Counted from the stretch's first letter, positions 12,940 through 24,590 are shown. The stretch: DNA of 64,000 bases from Coffea arabica (GCF_036785885.1 NC_092312.1:11178001-11242000); one strand, 5' to 3'. Translations and numbers: made by a program. The notes: generated by a model from the letters alone, not told the origin.

Positions 12940-14517
12940 TCATTCATGTTTAGCAACTTGTTGATCACTATCATCATTATTTCCCAGTTCTTGTGCCTAC
13001 AAAAAACAAATGCTAAGTTAGCAAATGTATTGAATTATAAGTGTAACTTATCAAACTAATATATGCAGAAAACTCTTCACAGTGCGTACAGTGCATTATT
13101 CCTGATCCCATATACATATACCAACCCTAAATACATCAAATTTGGATGATCTGATTATGAAAAGCAGGAAAAGGTTATTGTCAGCTGTGATTAAAATATC
13201 ACTATCATTGAGTTCACTATCACAAAAAAATTCATCCTTCATTGAGCTTCAACGTGCAAAAAGTGCATTATTCCTGATCCCATATAGATATACCGTATGC
13301 ACAGAAAAAGGTTATTGTCAACAGTTTTTTCGTTCGGTAGATCAACTTGCACCAGATTATCAAAGTCATCTTTTACAGAATTGTTCACTCCACTTGACTT
13401 TTCTACATGTAAAATATAAAAACACCTCTACATTTCATTTTAATCATAGTTTGATAGCAAGGGAGTGATAGTGAACTCAATGAAGGATGAATATTTTTGT
13501 CTAGCTCAAATAATTAAAAATGTCAACGGAAGTGCCAATAATAACTCCTAATTTCATATCCAGAATAATAACTCCTGATTATGAATGATGAATATAAGAT
13601 TAAGTAATTAATCAAGATTTTTTCTTACTTGGACAAAACTCATTGACGCTGCTGGTGTGCTATTGAACTTGAAGACAGCAAGTCATAGCCTTGGTAGAAG
13701 TTAGGGTCCAACGTCTGCCCAAAAAATAAGAAATAGAAGACCACCCTTCATTATAAAAATAGTTATATACTTGTAAAAGTATAATACTATAAAAAATTAA
13801 TATAAATAAGAAACAACACAAATTAAAAGCATAATATTTGCTTACTTGCAATAATTGTGTCATGTTTTTAGGATTTCGCCTATTGTAAATGTCTTCTATT
13901 GGAATTCCAAATTCCTGATATAATTAAAGAGAGACGACCACAAATTAAAATTTTCATTGAAAAAATTTATCGTTAATGTAGTTTAGTCATCTAAAGAATA
14001 AATTATTCAAATAAAAATTTAAAATAAATTACATATCTACTATGCTATACAAGACAAAAATGACGAATAACTATACCTGTTGGGGTGGTAATTCTCGAAC
14101 AAAACCTTGAATTGTAGTAGAATCCATACTTGAATGAACAACATTATTTCCAAATTCCTACAATCATTTTTATCCAAATTATAAATAAAGATCTTAATAC
14201 TATTTCTATACTCATCATTCATCAGACAACTAAGGAACCCAAAAAAAAAGTAATAGTCAAACAATCAAAAACCATTGTTCACATAAACTAAATAAATTGT
14301 CTAACCTGTAATTTTTTCGATGAAGACTTCTCTTTCACCTTGTACTTGCGTTTCTTAGTAGCTATTTCCAGTGCACTTCTTGGCCTCTTGCTCGACTTGT
14401 AGGTGACTTTTTCTTTCACTTTGATGCCTTTTATTTTATTATAGGCAACTTCAGATGGATTAGTGTCAACATCTTGCCATCAGTAATACAAAGAGGTAAG
14501 GCATTATCATTTATCTC
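12940..14517 (-). pseudogene. Spliced 3' end of an unidentified gene inside the MULE (FAR1-related-like?)
   Basis: On the minus strand, exons 14306-14517, 14077-14157, 13846-13914 and 13640-13714 have proper splice sites, and the last three join in phase 0 to a TGA at 13640-13642. Peptides include KRPRSALEIATKKRKVKEK, DSTTIQGFVRELPPQQ, EFGIPIEDIYNRRNPKNM and DPNFYQGYDLLSS. A further 57-bp exon with its own stop (12940-12996, AQELGNNDDSDQQVAKHE) may be an alternative end. The first exon needs a one-base deletion near 14480 to be explained: upstream sequence (EINDNALPLCITDG) is open only in a neighbouring frame. A basic block followed by short Q-rich exons recalls the C-terminus of FAR1-related proteins, but this is a weak resemblance. 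No upstream exon is seen, so only the 3' part of the gene is present. Confidence 0.5.
13090..13320 (+). repeat. Partial direct duplication inside the MULE
   Basis: A 33-bp block with one mismatch (13090-13122 and 13262-13294) is followed in both copies by AAAAGGTTATTGTCA (13169-13183 and 13306-13320), so an ordered segment was duplicated and one copy shortened. A 17-bp inverted pair, 13207-13223 and 13465-13481, overlaps it. Confidence 0.65.
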
Positions 14518-15550
14518 CTACAAGTTAACATCTTCAAAGTCCAATTTACGACATGATTGGACTTCATGAGTTGGCAAATCATTCTCCATATTCCCCCAAA
14601 ACCCAACAAATGACCTGTATCAAATTACCGAATACAAATACAAAATTTATTACCCTTTTTGGTGAAAAGCAACATGGTAGGGAAAATCATGCACCTATTA
14701 AACCACAGAAAAGAATGACTCAGCAAATAGCACAGAGGAAAATATGTGAAAAATGAGTATGCATTCAAGCTATTCATACACAAGAGAAGAGGCCCAAAAC
14801 TAATGCATCAAAGTATTCACAAAGAAATGGCACAATTTGCAAAGTCACCAGGAGAAATATCACACACACAACAGAATTTCACTAGAATAAAATAACCCAT
14901 GCAAAAGTACTCGACCCATGAATGAAAAGTAGATATCCTCATAGGGAATGATCAAACAAAGAGCAGATAACTTACTGTATAAACACCCAAACTAGAATAT
15001 TAAAAAATAAATAATAAACAGAAAAAATGAAATTCGTTATTAAGTTCTCATTTTCCCTCTCAACAGGAAAGACTACTATGGCCATGTAATTAGTATGTGA
15101 AGACTTTGTTTAATATTATGTCTTCGTCAATGAAAAATTATAGGTTTATAAGCTGGAGTAGAAATTCTTAGGGAAGCAAATCGCTAGCACTAGAAATTCT
15201 TAAATATTATTACGGCACGTTGCCCTTAGGAAACCTTTGACATTGTCAAGTCATACTAAATTAGGATCCCTGTCGAATCCTGACCACCAAAAAGATTTAA
15301 CAAAAAAGAAAAAGAAAAAGTCATACTTAATCAATACTAGCCCAGACGCTGGCGTTTCTTGTGGATTAATCGCCGAATATAACTTTCGCCGAATCAATAC
15401 CATGTTGCTTTTCATACCACTTTGGTGATTCTATATTTACTATTCTTCTTATTAACCAAACTCTTAATTGTTTTTGTAATAGTTAAAAGCCTGGATAGAA
15501 GCGGCAAATAAATAACGCAATTCGTTGCATATGAAGAGTACTTATTTGAA

Positions 15551-15648
15551 GGAAAATTCACCTACGTACCTTGCTCCGTTGAAGACTAGCTTTGGTTTAG
15601 GAGAAAAGGCTTCAGTTTAGGAAAATTCACCTACGTCCCTTGCTCCGT
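15551..15648 (+). repeat. 29-bp direct repeat near the MULE right end
   Basis: GGAAAATTCACCTACGTxCC plus TTGCTCCGT occurs at 15551-15579 and 15620-15648 with a single difference. Confidence 0.7.
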
Positions 15649-15805
15649 GAATATTTCGTCAAAGCTGAATGGTGAAGATGATGAACTCGGACAGCCCTGC
15701 TGCGTTGCGATGAAGGTTTTGAGAAGGATACCAATCTGATGGGAAACCAGAATCGTGGCCTGCTGCGTTGAATTGCACTTTGTTGTCCTGCCCGAATTTT
15801 GTGAT

Positions 15806-16088
15806 GAAGCTTTTGAGGAGGAGTGAAATCTGATGGGAAACCAGAATCGTGGCCTTGTGGGGTTTTTTTTTGTGCCTTGTTTAATCTTTAATTTTGTTTT
15901 TTGGGTTTTTAGTTTAATGGATTTTGGTTTTGTGTGATTAAGTTTCTCACCCCGATTAATCGGTTAAATAATTAAACATGGTTCGAGTTGGATTGTTTCA
16001 GGATTGGGTTAATAAAAGGACACTTGGCAAGTTTATGAGGGGTGGGATAGGGTGTGAGACAGGGTTGTGGTACAGAGGATCCGTTGCG
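15806..16088 (-). repeat. MULE right terminal inverted repeat, 283 bp
   Basis: Inverted copy of 10550-10832. It includes the palindromic CCGATTAATCGG and ends CGGATCCGTTGCG immediately before the second GGTAGCATA. Confidence 0.92.
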
Positions 16089-16403
16089 GGTAGCATATCT
16101 CATGCATTGAATTATGCGGTAGCATCAGCATCGGTTTAATGAAGCATGAAATTAAATTCTTACACCTCAACGCTGAATGAAATTTGCATTAAAAACCGTG
16201 GCATCATGAAATCAAGTGTTTTTCTAAAGATGATGGTGTATTTTATGAGTGGTTAGGGTTGATAGAATCTTTTTAAGTGCTTTCACTGCGGAGTAAAATA
16301 GGATCTATCAGATGATAGAATAGAACTAACATAACCGAAAATGATACAATGCAAGTACCAAGTAAGAACACTACTATTCTTTCCATTTTCTGTAAGGGTT
16401 GAG

Positions 16404-17473
16404 TAGGGGTATAGAGAAATCGAGTAGCTTGAATCAAGCTCGCAAGTAGCTTGTTTATAAACTTGACTCAAGCTCGGTCGAATTCGATCTCGAGTCAATC
16501 TCGAACTACTCGCTACAGGAAACGAGTCGAGCTCGAGTAGTTAAGAGGAGGAATTTTTAGCTCGTCAAGTAGCTTGAGATCGATAGCATATATGTATTGT
16601 ATATTATTTTAGTTATCAATTTGCTCTTTTAGGTTTGTTAACTAGTCTATTTACGGATTTAACCAGTTATGTTGTAGTAATAATAAAGGGTAAATAAGTA
16701 ATTTTGGCTTGAGAAATATGATGAAAACTAAAAACTCAATCGGGGAAAACTCCTTCCGTGGCCCAGGACCCTTCATTCTTCTTTTTCGTTCCTAGCAGTT
16801 CAGCACTTCAACTTCAAATCTCAATCTCTCATTCTCTCAACTATCACACGTTACAAGGCAGCCGCAACATCTAGAGCTTTAAACACTTCAGCAGTTCAGC
16901 TAATCTTCCTTTTTCCTTCTCCTGGAGCTCAAAATGGAGTAAGTAGCAGCGGTGGGCAGTGACCTTTTGAGCGAGGGTTCTTGTTTTGATTTTGATAGAG
17001 AGTTTGTTCTTTTTCTCCTTGCTGTTGTTATTGCTTTGATCAGAAACAACACCAAGCTACCGCTACTGCTGCTGCAATATTTGTAATGGTTTCTGAGGTC
17101 TTGACATAGAGGAAGCTGCTGCTGATGTTGAGGATAATTGCATGACTTTCGGTTGGGATTGCTGATGGGATTGAGGAGGCCTATTTGTGGACTTGCTTTG
17201 AGTTGTTTCTTTCATGATTGGGGGCGAACAAACAGGCTGACTTCCAGGATCATCGAGCTCGAGTGCTCGATCGAGCTCGAATGTATCTCGAGTACTCAAC
17301 TCGAGCTCGAATGCATGTCGAGCTTGATCGAGTCGAGCTCGAGCCTGGTCATGTTATTCTCGAGTCAATCTCGATCTTTATTTCTCGAGCTCGATTGAGC
17401 TCTGGTGGATGGTGTCGACGTCGAGCTCGAGTACGTCACTACTCGAGCTCGACTCGGCTCGATTTCACCTCTA
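16404..17473. mobile_element. Non-autonomous hAT-like element, 1,070 bp
   Basis: The left end is TAGGGGTATAGAGAAATCGA and the right end, read inward on the other strand, is TAGAGGTGAAATCGAGCCGA, imperfect inverted repeats of hAT style. Flanks are GGGTTGAG (16396-16403) and AGGTTGAG (17474-17481), an eight-base target duplication with one mismatch. Both subterminal zones, especially 17240-17460, are packed with CGAGCTCGA-type palindromes. No transposase is present; two overlapping open frames there are by-products of the palindromic repeats. Confidence 0.7.
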
Positions 17474-17481
17474 AGGTTGAG

Positions 17482-19034
17482 TAGATAGTTTTACAACACA
17501 GGAGTATGTTCCATCTCTTAGCATGAGATGCCCATATTTGCTTCATATGTAGGATCAGATTATTCGACAATTACTTCATTCAATAACTTCAAGATTTAAA
17601 CTAAATTTCCCCCACACGCAGTAGTTATTGATTCTGCTTTTACTATAGCGTTGTTAGACAATTAATTAGATGATGAATCGAAGCCAATGAGGTTGGAAAG
17701 CAATAAAACTTTTTGTGTTCAGAAAACTGGCCGACAACAGCACATAACTTGCCCACACAGTGCAGATCAGCCCGGGAAGATGCAAGAGGTAAAAGTTCCT
17801 TAGTAGCCCAAGGGAATTCTACCCAGGCCTACATGTCCACACGCAAACTGCTGGACCCAGACTTCAATGTTAAGCCGGACGGTCGGTCTGGGTTTGATGA
17901 TTCTCACCTTTTACAGGCCGGCACACTTGGTCAATCAATCCAACACCAATTATACTGTAGCCCAAGTGAGAGACCAAAGCAGTGGCGATTTTTTATACCA
18001 TAGCTGAACTGAGCAAGACGTTCTTTTTTTCTTTTTTTTTTTTAAATTACTCCCAACTTTTTGAACCAAGTGGCAGATATTCAATGAAATTGCAAAATTA
18101 TTTTCACAATCAAGTTCACGAGATTCTACAATCCCTTTTGGTATCACACTCTCAGATTAAATTCACCGTTAACAAGTCAAATAAATACTTTAGAGTCCAT
18201 TTGGATTGCTATATTTTAAAATTTTTGTAAAAAAAATACTGTAACAATGTTATGTATATGAAGTAAATTAAAAAATATGTTTGTCAAAATTCTAGAAATT
18301 TTTTGAAGAAAAATTACAATGCAAACAAGACCTCAGCTTTTAGGTTATAAAAATATCAAATATTTAAAATATAAAATCACTATCTTTATCGAAGCATATA
18401 CATTGAGAGAATGGTTCTCTAATCAGATCGCAGAGTTTCCTCAAGTTCAATAGTTTTATACTAAATTATGTTTCCAATATGAATTTCATTTTACTGTAAC
18501 TCAGAAATATTCTCCACAATCCGTTGTTTCTTTTGTTATATATAAAGACTCAAGTACATTTGGCTAAAGTATTGACTAACTTGCATGGAGAATTGATATA
18601 CAGTATTCAGCCACTCAGGTCCGTATATACATATAGCTTCTCAGCCCTCTCTCGAGGGATGTAGATGTCAAAAGGAAAGCGCCAAGAAAGGGGGAAGAGA
18701 AGCACACTTCTACAGATCAACCTGGTTGCTAGGACACCGTGGTTATGGAACAAATCTCTCAAAAAAAAGGCAAGACAACCATTAAAGCGCAGTTCACAAA
18801 GGCCAGTTTTAGAGCAGCATTTTGCCAAGAGTTTCGCATGATGAAGAGTCTCTGAAACTATTTATGAACAGTTCATTCACATCTACTGTGTTTCTTCACT
18901 TGAATGGCCAGCAGATATAACCTAGTTAACCTAGTTGACGTACCTAACCTCATTTGCAAAAAGAAGAGCAACTGTACAGCAAGAAGTTAATGCAAAAAAC
19001 CGGGAAGACATGTTACAAAAATACTAAAACATAT
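17482..19034. other. Intergenic / 3' UTR zone of the bromodomain gene
   Basis: No convincing gene. It contains a GTTTGGAT-type MITE at about 18199-18327. The part from about 18600 to 19034 directly follows the bromodomain stop codon and probably contains its 3' UTR. Confidence 0.4.
18199..18327. repeat. GTTTGGAT-type MITE copy
   Basis: Runs from ATTTGGATTGCTATATT through the family block AATACTGTAACAATG and AAAATATGTTTG to ATTACAATGCAAAC. The ends are imperfect inverted repeats. Confidence 0.45.
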
Positions 19035-20353
19035 TCACCGTTGCCGAGCAGCTTTCTTGTCCTTCGGCAGTGGAGTCTTGGATTGTGGTTTAGCTGATGC
19101 AGTTTTTACCTTCAGAGGGCGTTTTACACCTTTCTTTGCCGGCAATAACGACTGAAGCGGAACATTAGCATCAGGATCACTTGGTTTAGGATGTACCTTG
19201 GGAGCGTTAACAACAAATTTCTCAGCTTTGTCCAACTTAGCTGATTGTTTGGGTTGACTTGGGCGACGACGGGCACTCCGTGGCTTCACAGGAGGATTAT
19301 ACAATGATCGCATTGGAAGGGATGCAGAAGTAGCTTTGTTATAAGAACCCTTGAAATGCTGTCGATATGCTTTCAGTACAATATCTCTCAGCGCCACTGC
19401 CGATTTATACTCCCGTGTCCTTTTTGAGTAAAACACCAGGGCATTATTTGCAAGCAAAAGCAAGTCTCGAAAGAGCTCTCTTGCTGAGTGGATGGAACAG
19501 CTGACCAATCTAGATCTTATCATGTCAAAATCCATATGTTGCCTGATGATTTTCTTGTATCTTGCTCTCTTCTGTTGTGGGTCACAGATACAAATTCATT
19601 TGAAAAATTACAGAAGATTTGCGCAATAGGGTTTGGGACATAACCAACAAAGTTTGAGTATTTACTGAAGCAATTACCTGACTATCAAGCCGATGTCTAA
19701 AGACAAAAGCTACCTTGTACTCCGCAATAGAATTGAAAATGCCGATCAAACAATCACTTCTCATCTGGCATGCACCTTTGGTGTTACCATCTCTACCGGG
19801 AAGCCTAATAGTCTGATCACAATCACTTGTAGAAGTTTCCTTACAGCGAGAACTAGATACTACATTAGTTGACCCATGGTTGTCACTCTCACCAATGCTT
19901 CCTTCTTTGGCTTCTATGTTACAGTCTTTCCTCTTCCTCATACCTCTTCTTTTCCTCGGAGTCCCTCCCTCTCTATTGCCAGTCTCTACCAGCTTATTTG
20001 TGTGTAAATCCTTCTGTTCCTCCAAAGATACTGAAACTTCTTGCTTAATATCTGTCCCTGCACATGATACTAAGACTGGAATCTGTCGATACAATGACCA
20101 GCTAATGCTTGTATCTTGGGTGAAGCTACTGGCAGAGAGTCCATCCTTGGATGTCTCCTTGCCAAAAGATTCGTTTCCATCTGATCTTAAAAGAGGAGCA
20201 GGTGATTCAGTCCCATTAGAGCCACAATCAGCTTTGCTGGAGTGTCTTTTCTCAGCCTTGAGAATTTCAATCTTCGTCTCAAGCGATCTGCAGTTAAGAA
20301 CAAAAGCCAATTTAATACTATGATAATGATGAACATGATGATAACGAGTGTAC

Positions 20354-20393
<40 letters not shown>

Positions 20394-23300
20394 GGGAGCA
20401 ATTTTCAGTTAGACACTAACTAAACCTGAACATCACATGCTTTCTGAAAATGTAAAAATACATCAAACATCATATACAGATGTGCAGTTTGTCTGCTTAC
20501 ACCACCTGTTCTGTAAAGCAATCTACTTGTAACTTGAAGCACCCAATCAACACAAAACATTCAGGTAAGATGACAACTTCGACTGCCAGCTGTGGCAGAG
20601 CCACATGGAACTGAGGGAGGGCAATTGTCCCCCCTCAAATTTGATAAAATTATATAATGGCCTCGAAACTCTCTAAAATTTTCAAGTTTGCACCCCCTGA
20701 ATTTCATAAAATTATTGCCTTTAGTTGCATTGCCTTCCTTAGATTTAAGAAAATTCCTTTCCATACATGGATAGATCCTTTTGAGTTCTATACATTCCCT
20801 CCCTTATTCTATATTGACCCCCTAAAAAATAAGATTTTTACTAATTACCTCTAAAATGAATTTTGGACCTATTCCATACTAAACATTGACACCGCTTTAA
20901 TGAGGAAAAGTATTTGGCCTTTCAAATCGAAGTACAAAGTACATTTTTTATATAAATTTCAAAGCATGATTTATGCTAAAGTTAACCATTGCATCTCCTC
21001 ACCATAGGATCCTGGCTCCGCCATTGACTGCCAAGATGTACTGCCTCCAACTCTAGTTAAAAGTCTTAAAACTCCTCTCAAAATAACTTTCATTTTCCTC
21101 GCACGAACTTTATTAGTAAAGGTTGCTTCTTTTTTCATATTATATACCAAAATAAGTGGACCCACATGTTAATTTCAGTTAAATTTAACTTATGTGTTGG
21201 AGTCACGTATTCACTCTTTCTCGATGACCTGCCCTATGTGTTTAACTATTCATAATACCAATACCAAACCAAAGTACGAAAGTAACGAAACACAATTTGG
21301 TCCGAAAAGTTCTTAATAGTTCATATTTATTATGTAATTGAAGTGCCACCATAAAAAAGTACAAGAATTGAAGTGCCCCCCCTCTTTTTTTCTCCTGGTG
21401 AAAAGATAAAAGAATTGGAAAGAGGGGGGGGGGGGTTGGTTGCTTGCCGTGCAGCAGAGGATATAGGTAACCCATTTTGTTTGACGAAAACTTGACTAGA
21501 AAGTAGTTTGCTTACTAGACTTCAATTTCATCAGCACCAACATGAATCGAAAGAAAAAAGTTCACTAACCCAATTGAGTCCTCAGATTTCTCCAGTTCTC
21601 TCTTCAGTTCTGCAACTCGTCTCTTTCGTAGCTCATCAAACCAAGCACTGATACAGGACACCCAACAAGTAATAGAAATAAATCAAAACCCGAATATGAA
21701 TCTCATTATATTCCTAGCTGCTTTTATTTTTCCAAAAAAAAAAAAAAAGGTGAAAATGTAAGAGACAGATTGGAAGCAAGAAAGGAGGGAGATAACAGTC
21801 TCAATGCCGTACACCCAGAAGCTTAAACGTGTTGCAGGAATAATAGAGCCTGTTTTTACAGAAAAACAAACCTCTATTTACTAGGAAAACAAGGACACAC
21901 ACCAAAAAGTTACTTCTAACAAATCAAACATTAGTAGCAATCTCCATAGTTATAAAGGTGGCGTTTGGTTTGCACATCGGAATCGGATTTGGATTTGGAA
22001 TCGGATATCCTGAGTTTGGAATGAGGTCATTCATTCCAATACATCTGTTTCGTTCAAGTACCTGGAATGTGTATCATTACTATAGTTGATGTCGACTCTT
22101 TCGGAATGGAATATAATAAATATATTATAAACCACATCGTAAATGATAGTCATTGGCTCTTTGTAAATAGGATATAAGAAATTTTCACTGATTAAATATA
22201 TTTACATAAATGTATTAGTAAATTTAGTATAACTAATTAATGATTTCTATTAGTGAACATGTATAATTATTAATATAATTGATAATATCAATTATATTAC
22301 ATAAATTAATATACATTATATAATACATATAACTAATAATAATATTATTATAAATTTGTAACTAATTAAATTAAATATTATATATATAATTAAATATAAA
22401 TATATAAATGTTATAATATAAATATATAATTATAATTATATAATATAAACAAATATTAATTATACTAATATTTCGTATAAATATAATAAATATTACATAT
22501 TAAATATAGTTATTATTATATATTATTATATTTAAAATAATAATTATAATTATATAACTTATTAATATTATATACATGTATATATTATAATTATATATAA
22601 TATACATTTATAAATATACATATATTATCAATATATATTATATAATATTAATAAATTTATAATATATAAATATAATTTATTAAATTATATACATGTATAT
22701 ATTATAATCTGTGTGTGACAACTGAATTACCATTATTCAATAAATTGAATCACCATTATTCAATAAATCAAAAGAGATGAGTCCCACTTACTTGGAACCA
22801 GAATAACGCCTTCTTAGGTCCTCATACTTGGCCTTGCAGGCCTGCATTTCAAATTGAAGTTTTTGTCAGATCGACCATAAGCTTGATCATACTAAACTGT
22901 ACACATGTACACGAGGTTGAAAGAAATAATGCATTGCATCTAAGTAACACCCATGAGAACAACAGATTTAACGAGTTTTAGCCAACAACCTTCCACTAAT
23001 ACACAATTATTTTAGTTATCAAACTGATATCTATTGGGGATGATAAATGCAACTAACTGTGTTTGGTATCAGAGCATATAAAATTCTTTGTTTAATTATT
23101 ATTAAGAGATAATTAATTCTAGGAGTGGTTATGGGGCAAAAGCCAAAAACTCTTTAAACTTTTCCTGGTTATTGTGAGTTTCTTCAAAGTAACAATTCTT
23201 TGTTTGGAGAAACCAATGGCTACAAGTGGATATACTACCATGTGCACGATTGATGATACTCTTGAGAAGGGCACAAGCATTCACGACATTGGTCTACCAG

Positions 23301-24517
23301 CCTAAGTCTATCCAATCACTTCTTCCTACAATTCTGCTATAAATGGCTTCATTAATTTGTTTTCGAGCTCGAGATGAAGATCAGGCCCATAATTTCTTCA
23401 AATAACATCATGCACCAACAAAATGGATTACTACATCACATCCAAATTTGAAAACAAATTCCACGTCAACAATTTACAAAGGAACAAAAACGAAACAAAA
23501 GTCTCATCACAAAATTTACAACAATTTATATGATTATCACTTTTTACAAAGGTGGGCACAAAATTTAAGCCATAACCACAGCCAACGGTGACGTTAATGG
23601 GGAATATTTTTGTTATTCAACAAATTCTTGTACCACTAATTATTCCACGCCACAAAACAAGGTTCACATTTGATACCATCCCCAACATAATATAATACCT
23701 TTAATTATGTGTGGTCCAAGAAGACTTTGGACCATGTGTAGCTAATGATTACTCTAAATCGCAATAAGTTATTCCTTAATCCTCATTCCCTAACCACCCA
23801 AGAGTCAAATTGGACCTTTCCATAAAACTAAGACTCCAAATTGACCAATCATTCATGACTTATGACTTGGGAAGCTACGGGTTGCCTCCCCATTTCTCAC
23901 ATAACCACCACCAAATTAAGAGTAAATTTGAAACTCCATAAAGGGCAGAAAAAAAAAAAGAAAAAAAAAGAAGAAGAAGAAATCAGGAGGGCTATAAAGG
24001 AAATATGCAATAAATGACTCAGTCCACGTGGTACAAGCAAGCATAAATTAATCTCTGTCCCCTTTTCTTAAGCCCCAAGGCATATCACGACTTATGTTTA
24101 TCCTCTTACCTATTAATTTTATAGTAGTATTAGCCAAGTGAATAATTTCATATTATCAAATGTTAAGACATGGCCCTACAAAATCTATCAAGCAACCAAC
24201 TTCTTAACTAAATGTAAATATCATAATTAATTCCTTAACACGCACTTACTGTACCAGATTACAAGAAAAAACATCATTAACATTTCAATAACTTAAAATC
24301 AAAATGAAGCCAAAAAGTTAAAAAAGGAATAACGTGTGGGGGAAAATGAAAGGACCTGAGGGGTAAAGCAATAGGGGTAGAGGGTGCGGGCACGAAGCTC
24401 GGAAGCGACGACGTTCCAGTCTTGGGTACCGTGCCTCAACACAGCGCCTCCTAGGATAAGCTCCTCCCATGTGCCCCACCTCTTATCGGGGACCACCACC
24501 ATCGCCTCCGCTCCCAT
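19035..24517 (-). CDS. SANT/MYB-like and bromodomain chromatin protein, 478 aa
   Basis: Five exons: 24356-24517, 22792-22841, 21570-21647, 19678-20287, 19035-19571. All GT..AG, total 1,437 bp, open throughout. The ATG at 24517 is chosen because MGAEAMVVVPDKRWGTWEEL matches the usual start; an upstream in-frame ATG at 24586 adds only unlikely sequence. Residues 14-56 form the SANT/MYB-like module (WGTWEELILGGAVLRHGTQD). About 75-115 is a charged coiled coil, 115-270 is low-complexity with an RKRRGMRKRK basic patch, and about 275-375 is the bromodomain (FNSIAEYKVAFVFRHRLDSQ then DFDMIRSRL). The C-terminus is Lys/Pro/Ala-rich. This is the plant family of DNA-binding bromodomain proteins (relatives of Arabidopsis At2g42150, At3g57980 and At1g61215), presumed nuclear acetyl-lysine readers. 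The residue aligned with the acetyl-lysine-binding Asn appears to be Tyr348. Introns carry a hAT-like insertion and an AT-rich block. Confidence 0.92.
20354..20395. repeat. (GT)n(GA)n microsatellite in bromodomain-gene intron 3
   Basis: About ten GT units run directly into about eleven GA units. Confidence 0.95.
20589..21025. mobile_element. Non-autonomous hAT-like insertion in intron 3, 437 bp
   Basis: The eight-base sequence GACTGCCA flanks it on both sides (20581-20588 and 21026-21033). The ends share an inverted TGGC(A/G)GAGCCA motif (left GTGGCAGAGCCACATGG, right inverted ATGGCGGAGCCAGGATCC). There is no coding capacity. Eight-base duplication suggests hAT; a short MULE is the alternative. 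Confidence 0.6.
22090..22725. repeat. Extremely AT-rich block in bromodomain-gene intron 2
   Basis: About 640 bp nearly without G or C, made of TATATA/ATTAAT runs with many short inverted repeats. It sits just inside a stretch beginning GGCGTTTGGTTTGCACATCGG at 21962 that resembles a DNA-transposon end; the block is probably the degenerate core of such an element. Confidence 0.6.
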
Positions 24518-24588
24518 CTCCCTCCTTCCACGTGTACGACCACGATCAAAAGTTAGCCGCCCAAGCAAAACAAAACATACAACCACCT

Positions 24589-24590
<2 letters not shown>

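Larger units (their letters stand above)
10550..16088. mobile_element. Mutator-like element (MULE / Pack-MULE), 5,539 bp
   Basis: Left end 10550-10832 and right end 15806-16088 are inverted repeats of 283 bp each with only about three differences, starting CGCAACGGATCCTCTG. The nine-base direct repeat GGTAGCATA flanks both sides exactly (10541-10549 and 16089-16097), which is the Mutator-superfamily target duplication. Near identity of the ends implies a recent insertion. No full transposase frame is present. The interior holds a ubiquitin-protease fragment (plus strand), a small PPR-like scrap (plus) and a spliced 3' gene end (minus), so a gene-capturing, non-autonomous element is the best reading. 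A decayed autonomous element is the alternative if the minus-strand exons prove to be transposase-derived. Confidence 0.9.

Noticed and set aside
13142..13468. 108-codon plus-strand open frame in the MULE
   Set aside because: Formed across the duplicated and inverted repeats there; no domain.
17138..17484. Two overlapping open frames of about 90 codons
   Set aside because: They are translations of GAGCTCGA palindromes inside the hAT-like element and read as low-complexity Arg/Glu/Leu strings.
17713..18003. 96-codon open frame on the plus strand
   Set aside because: No family resemblance, no splice partners, and it lies in intergenic DNA with a MITE next door.
19880..20323. 147-codon plus-strand open frame
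   Set aside because: Antisense shadow of bromodomain-gene exon 4.
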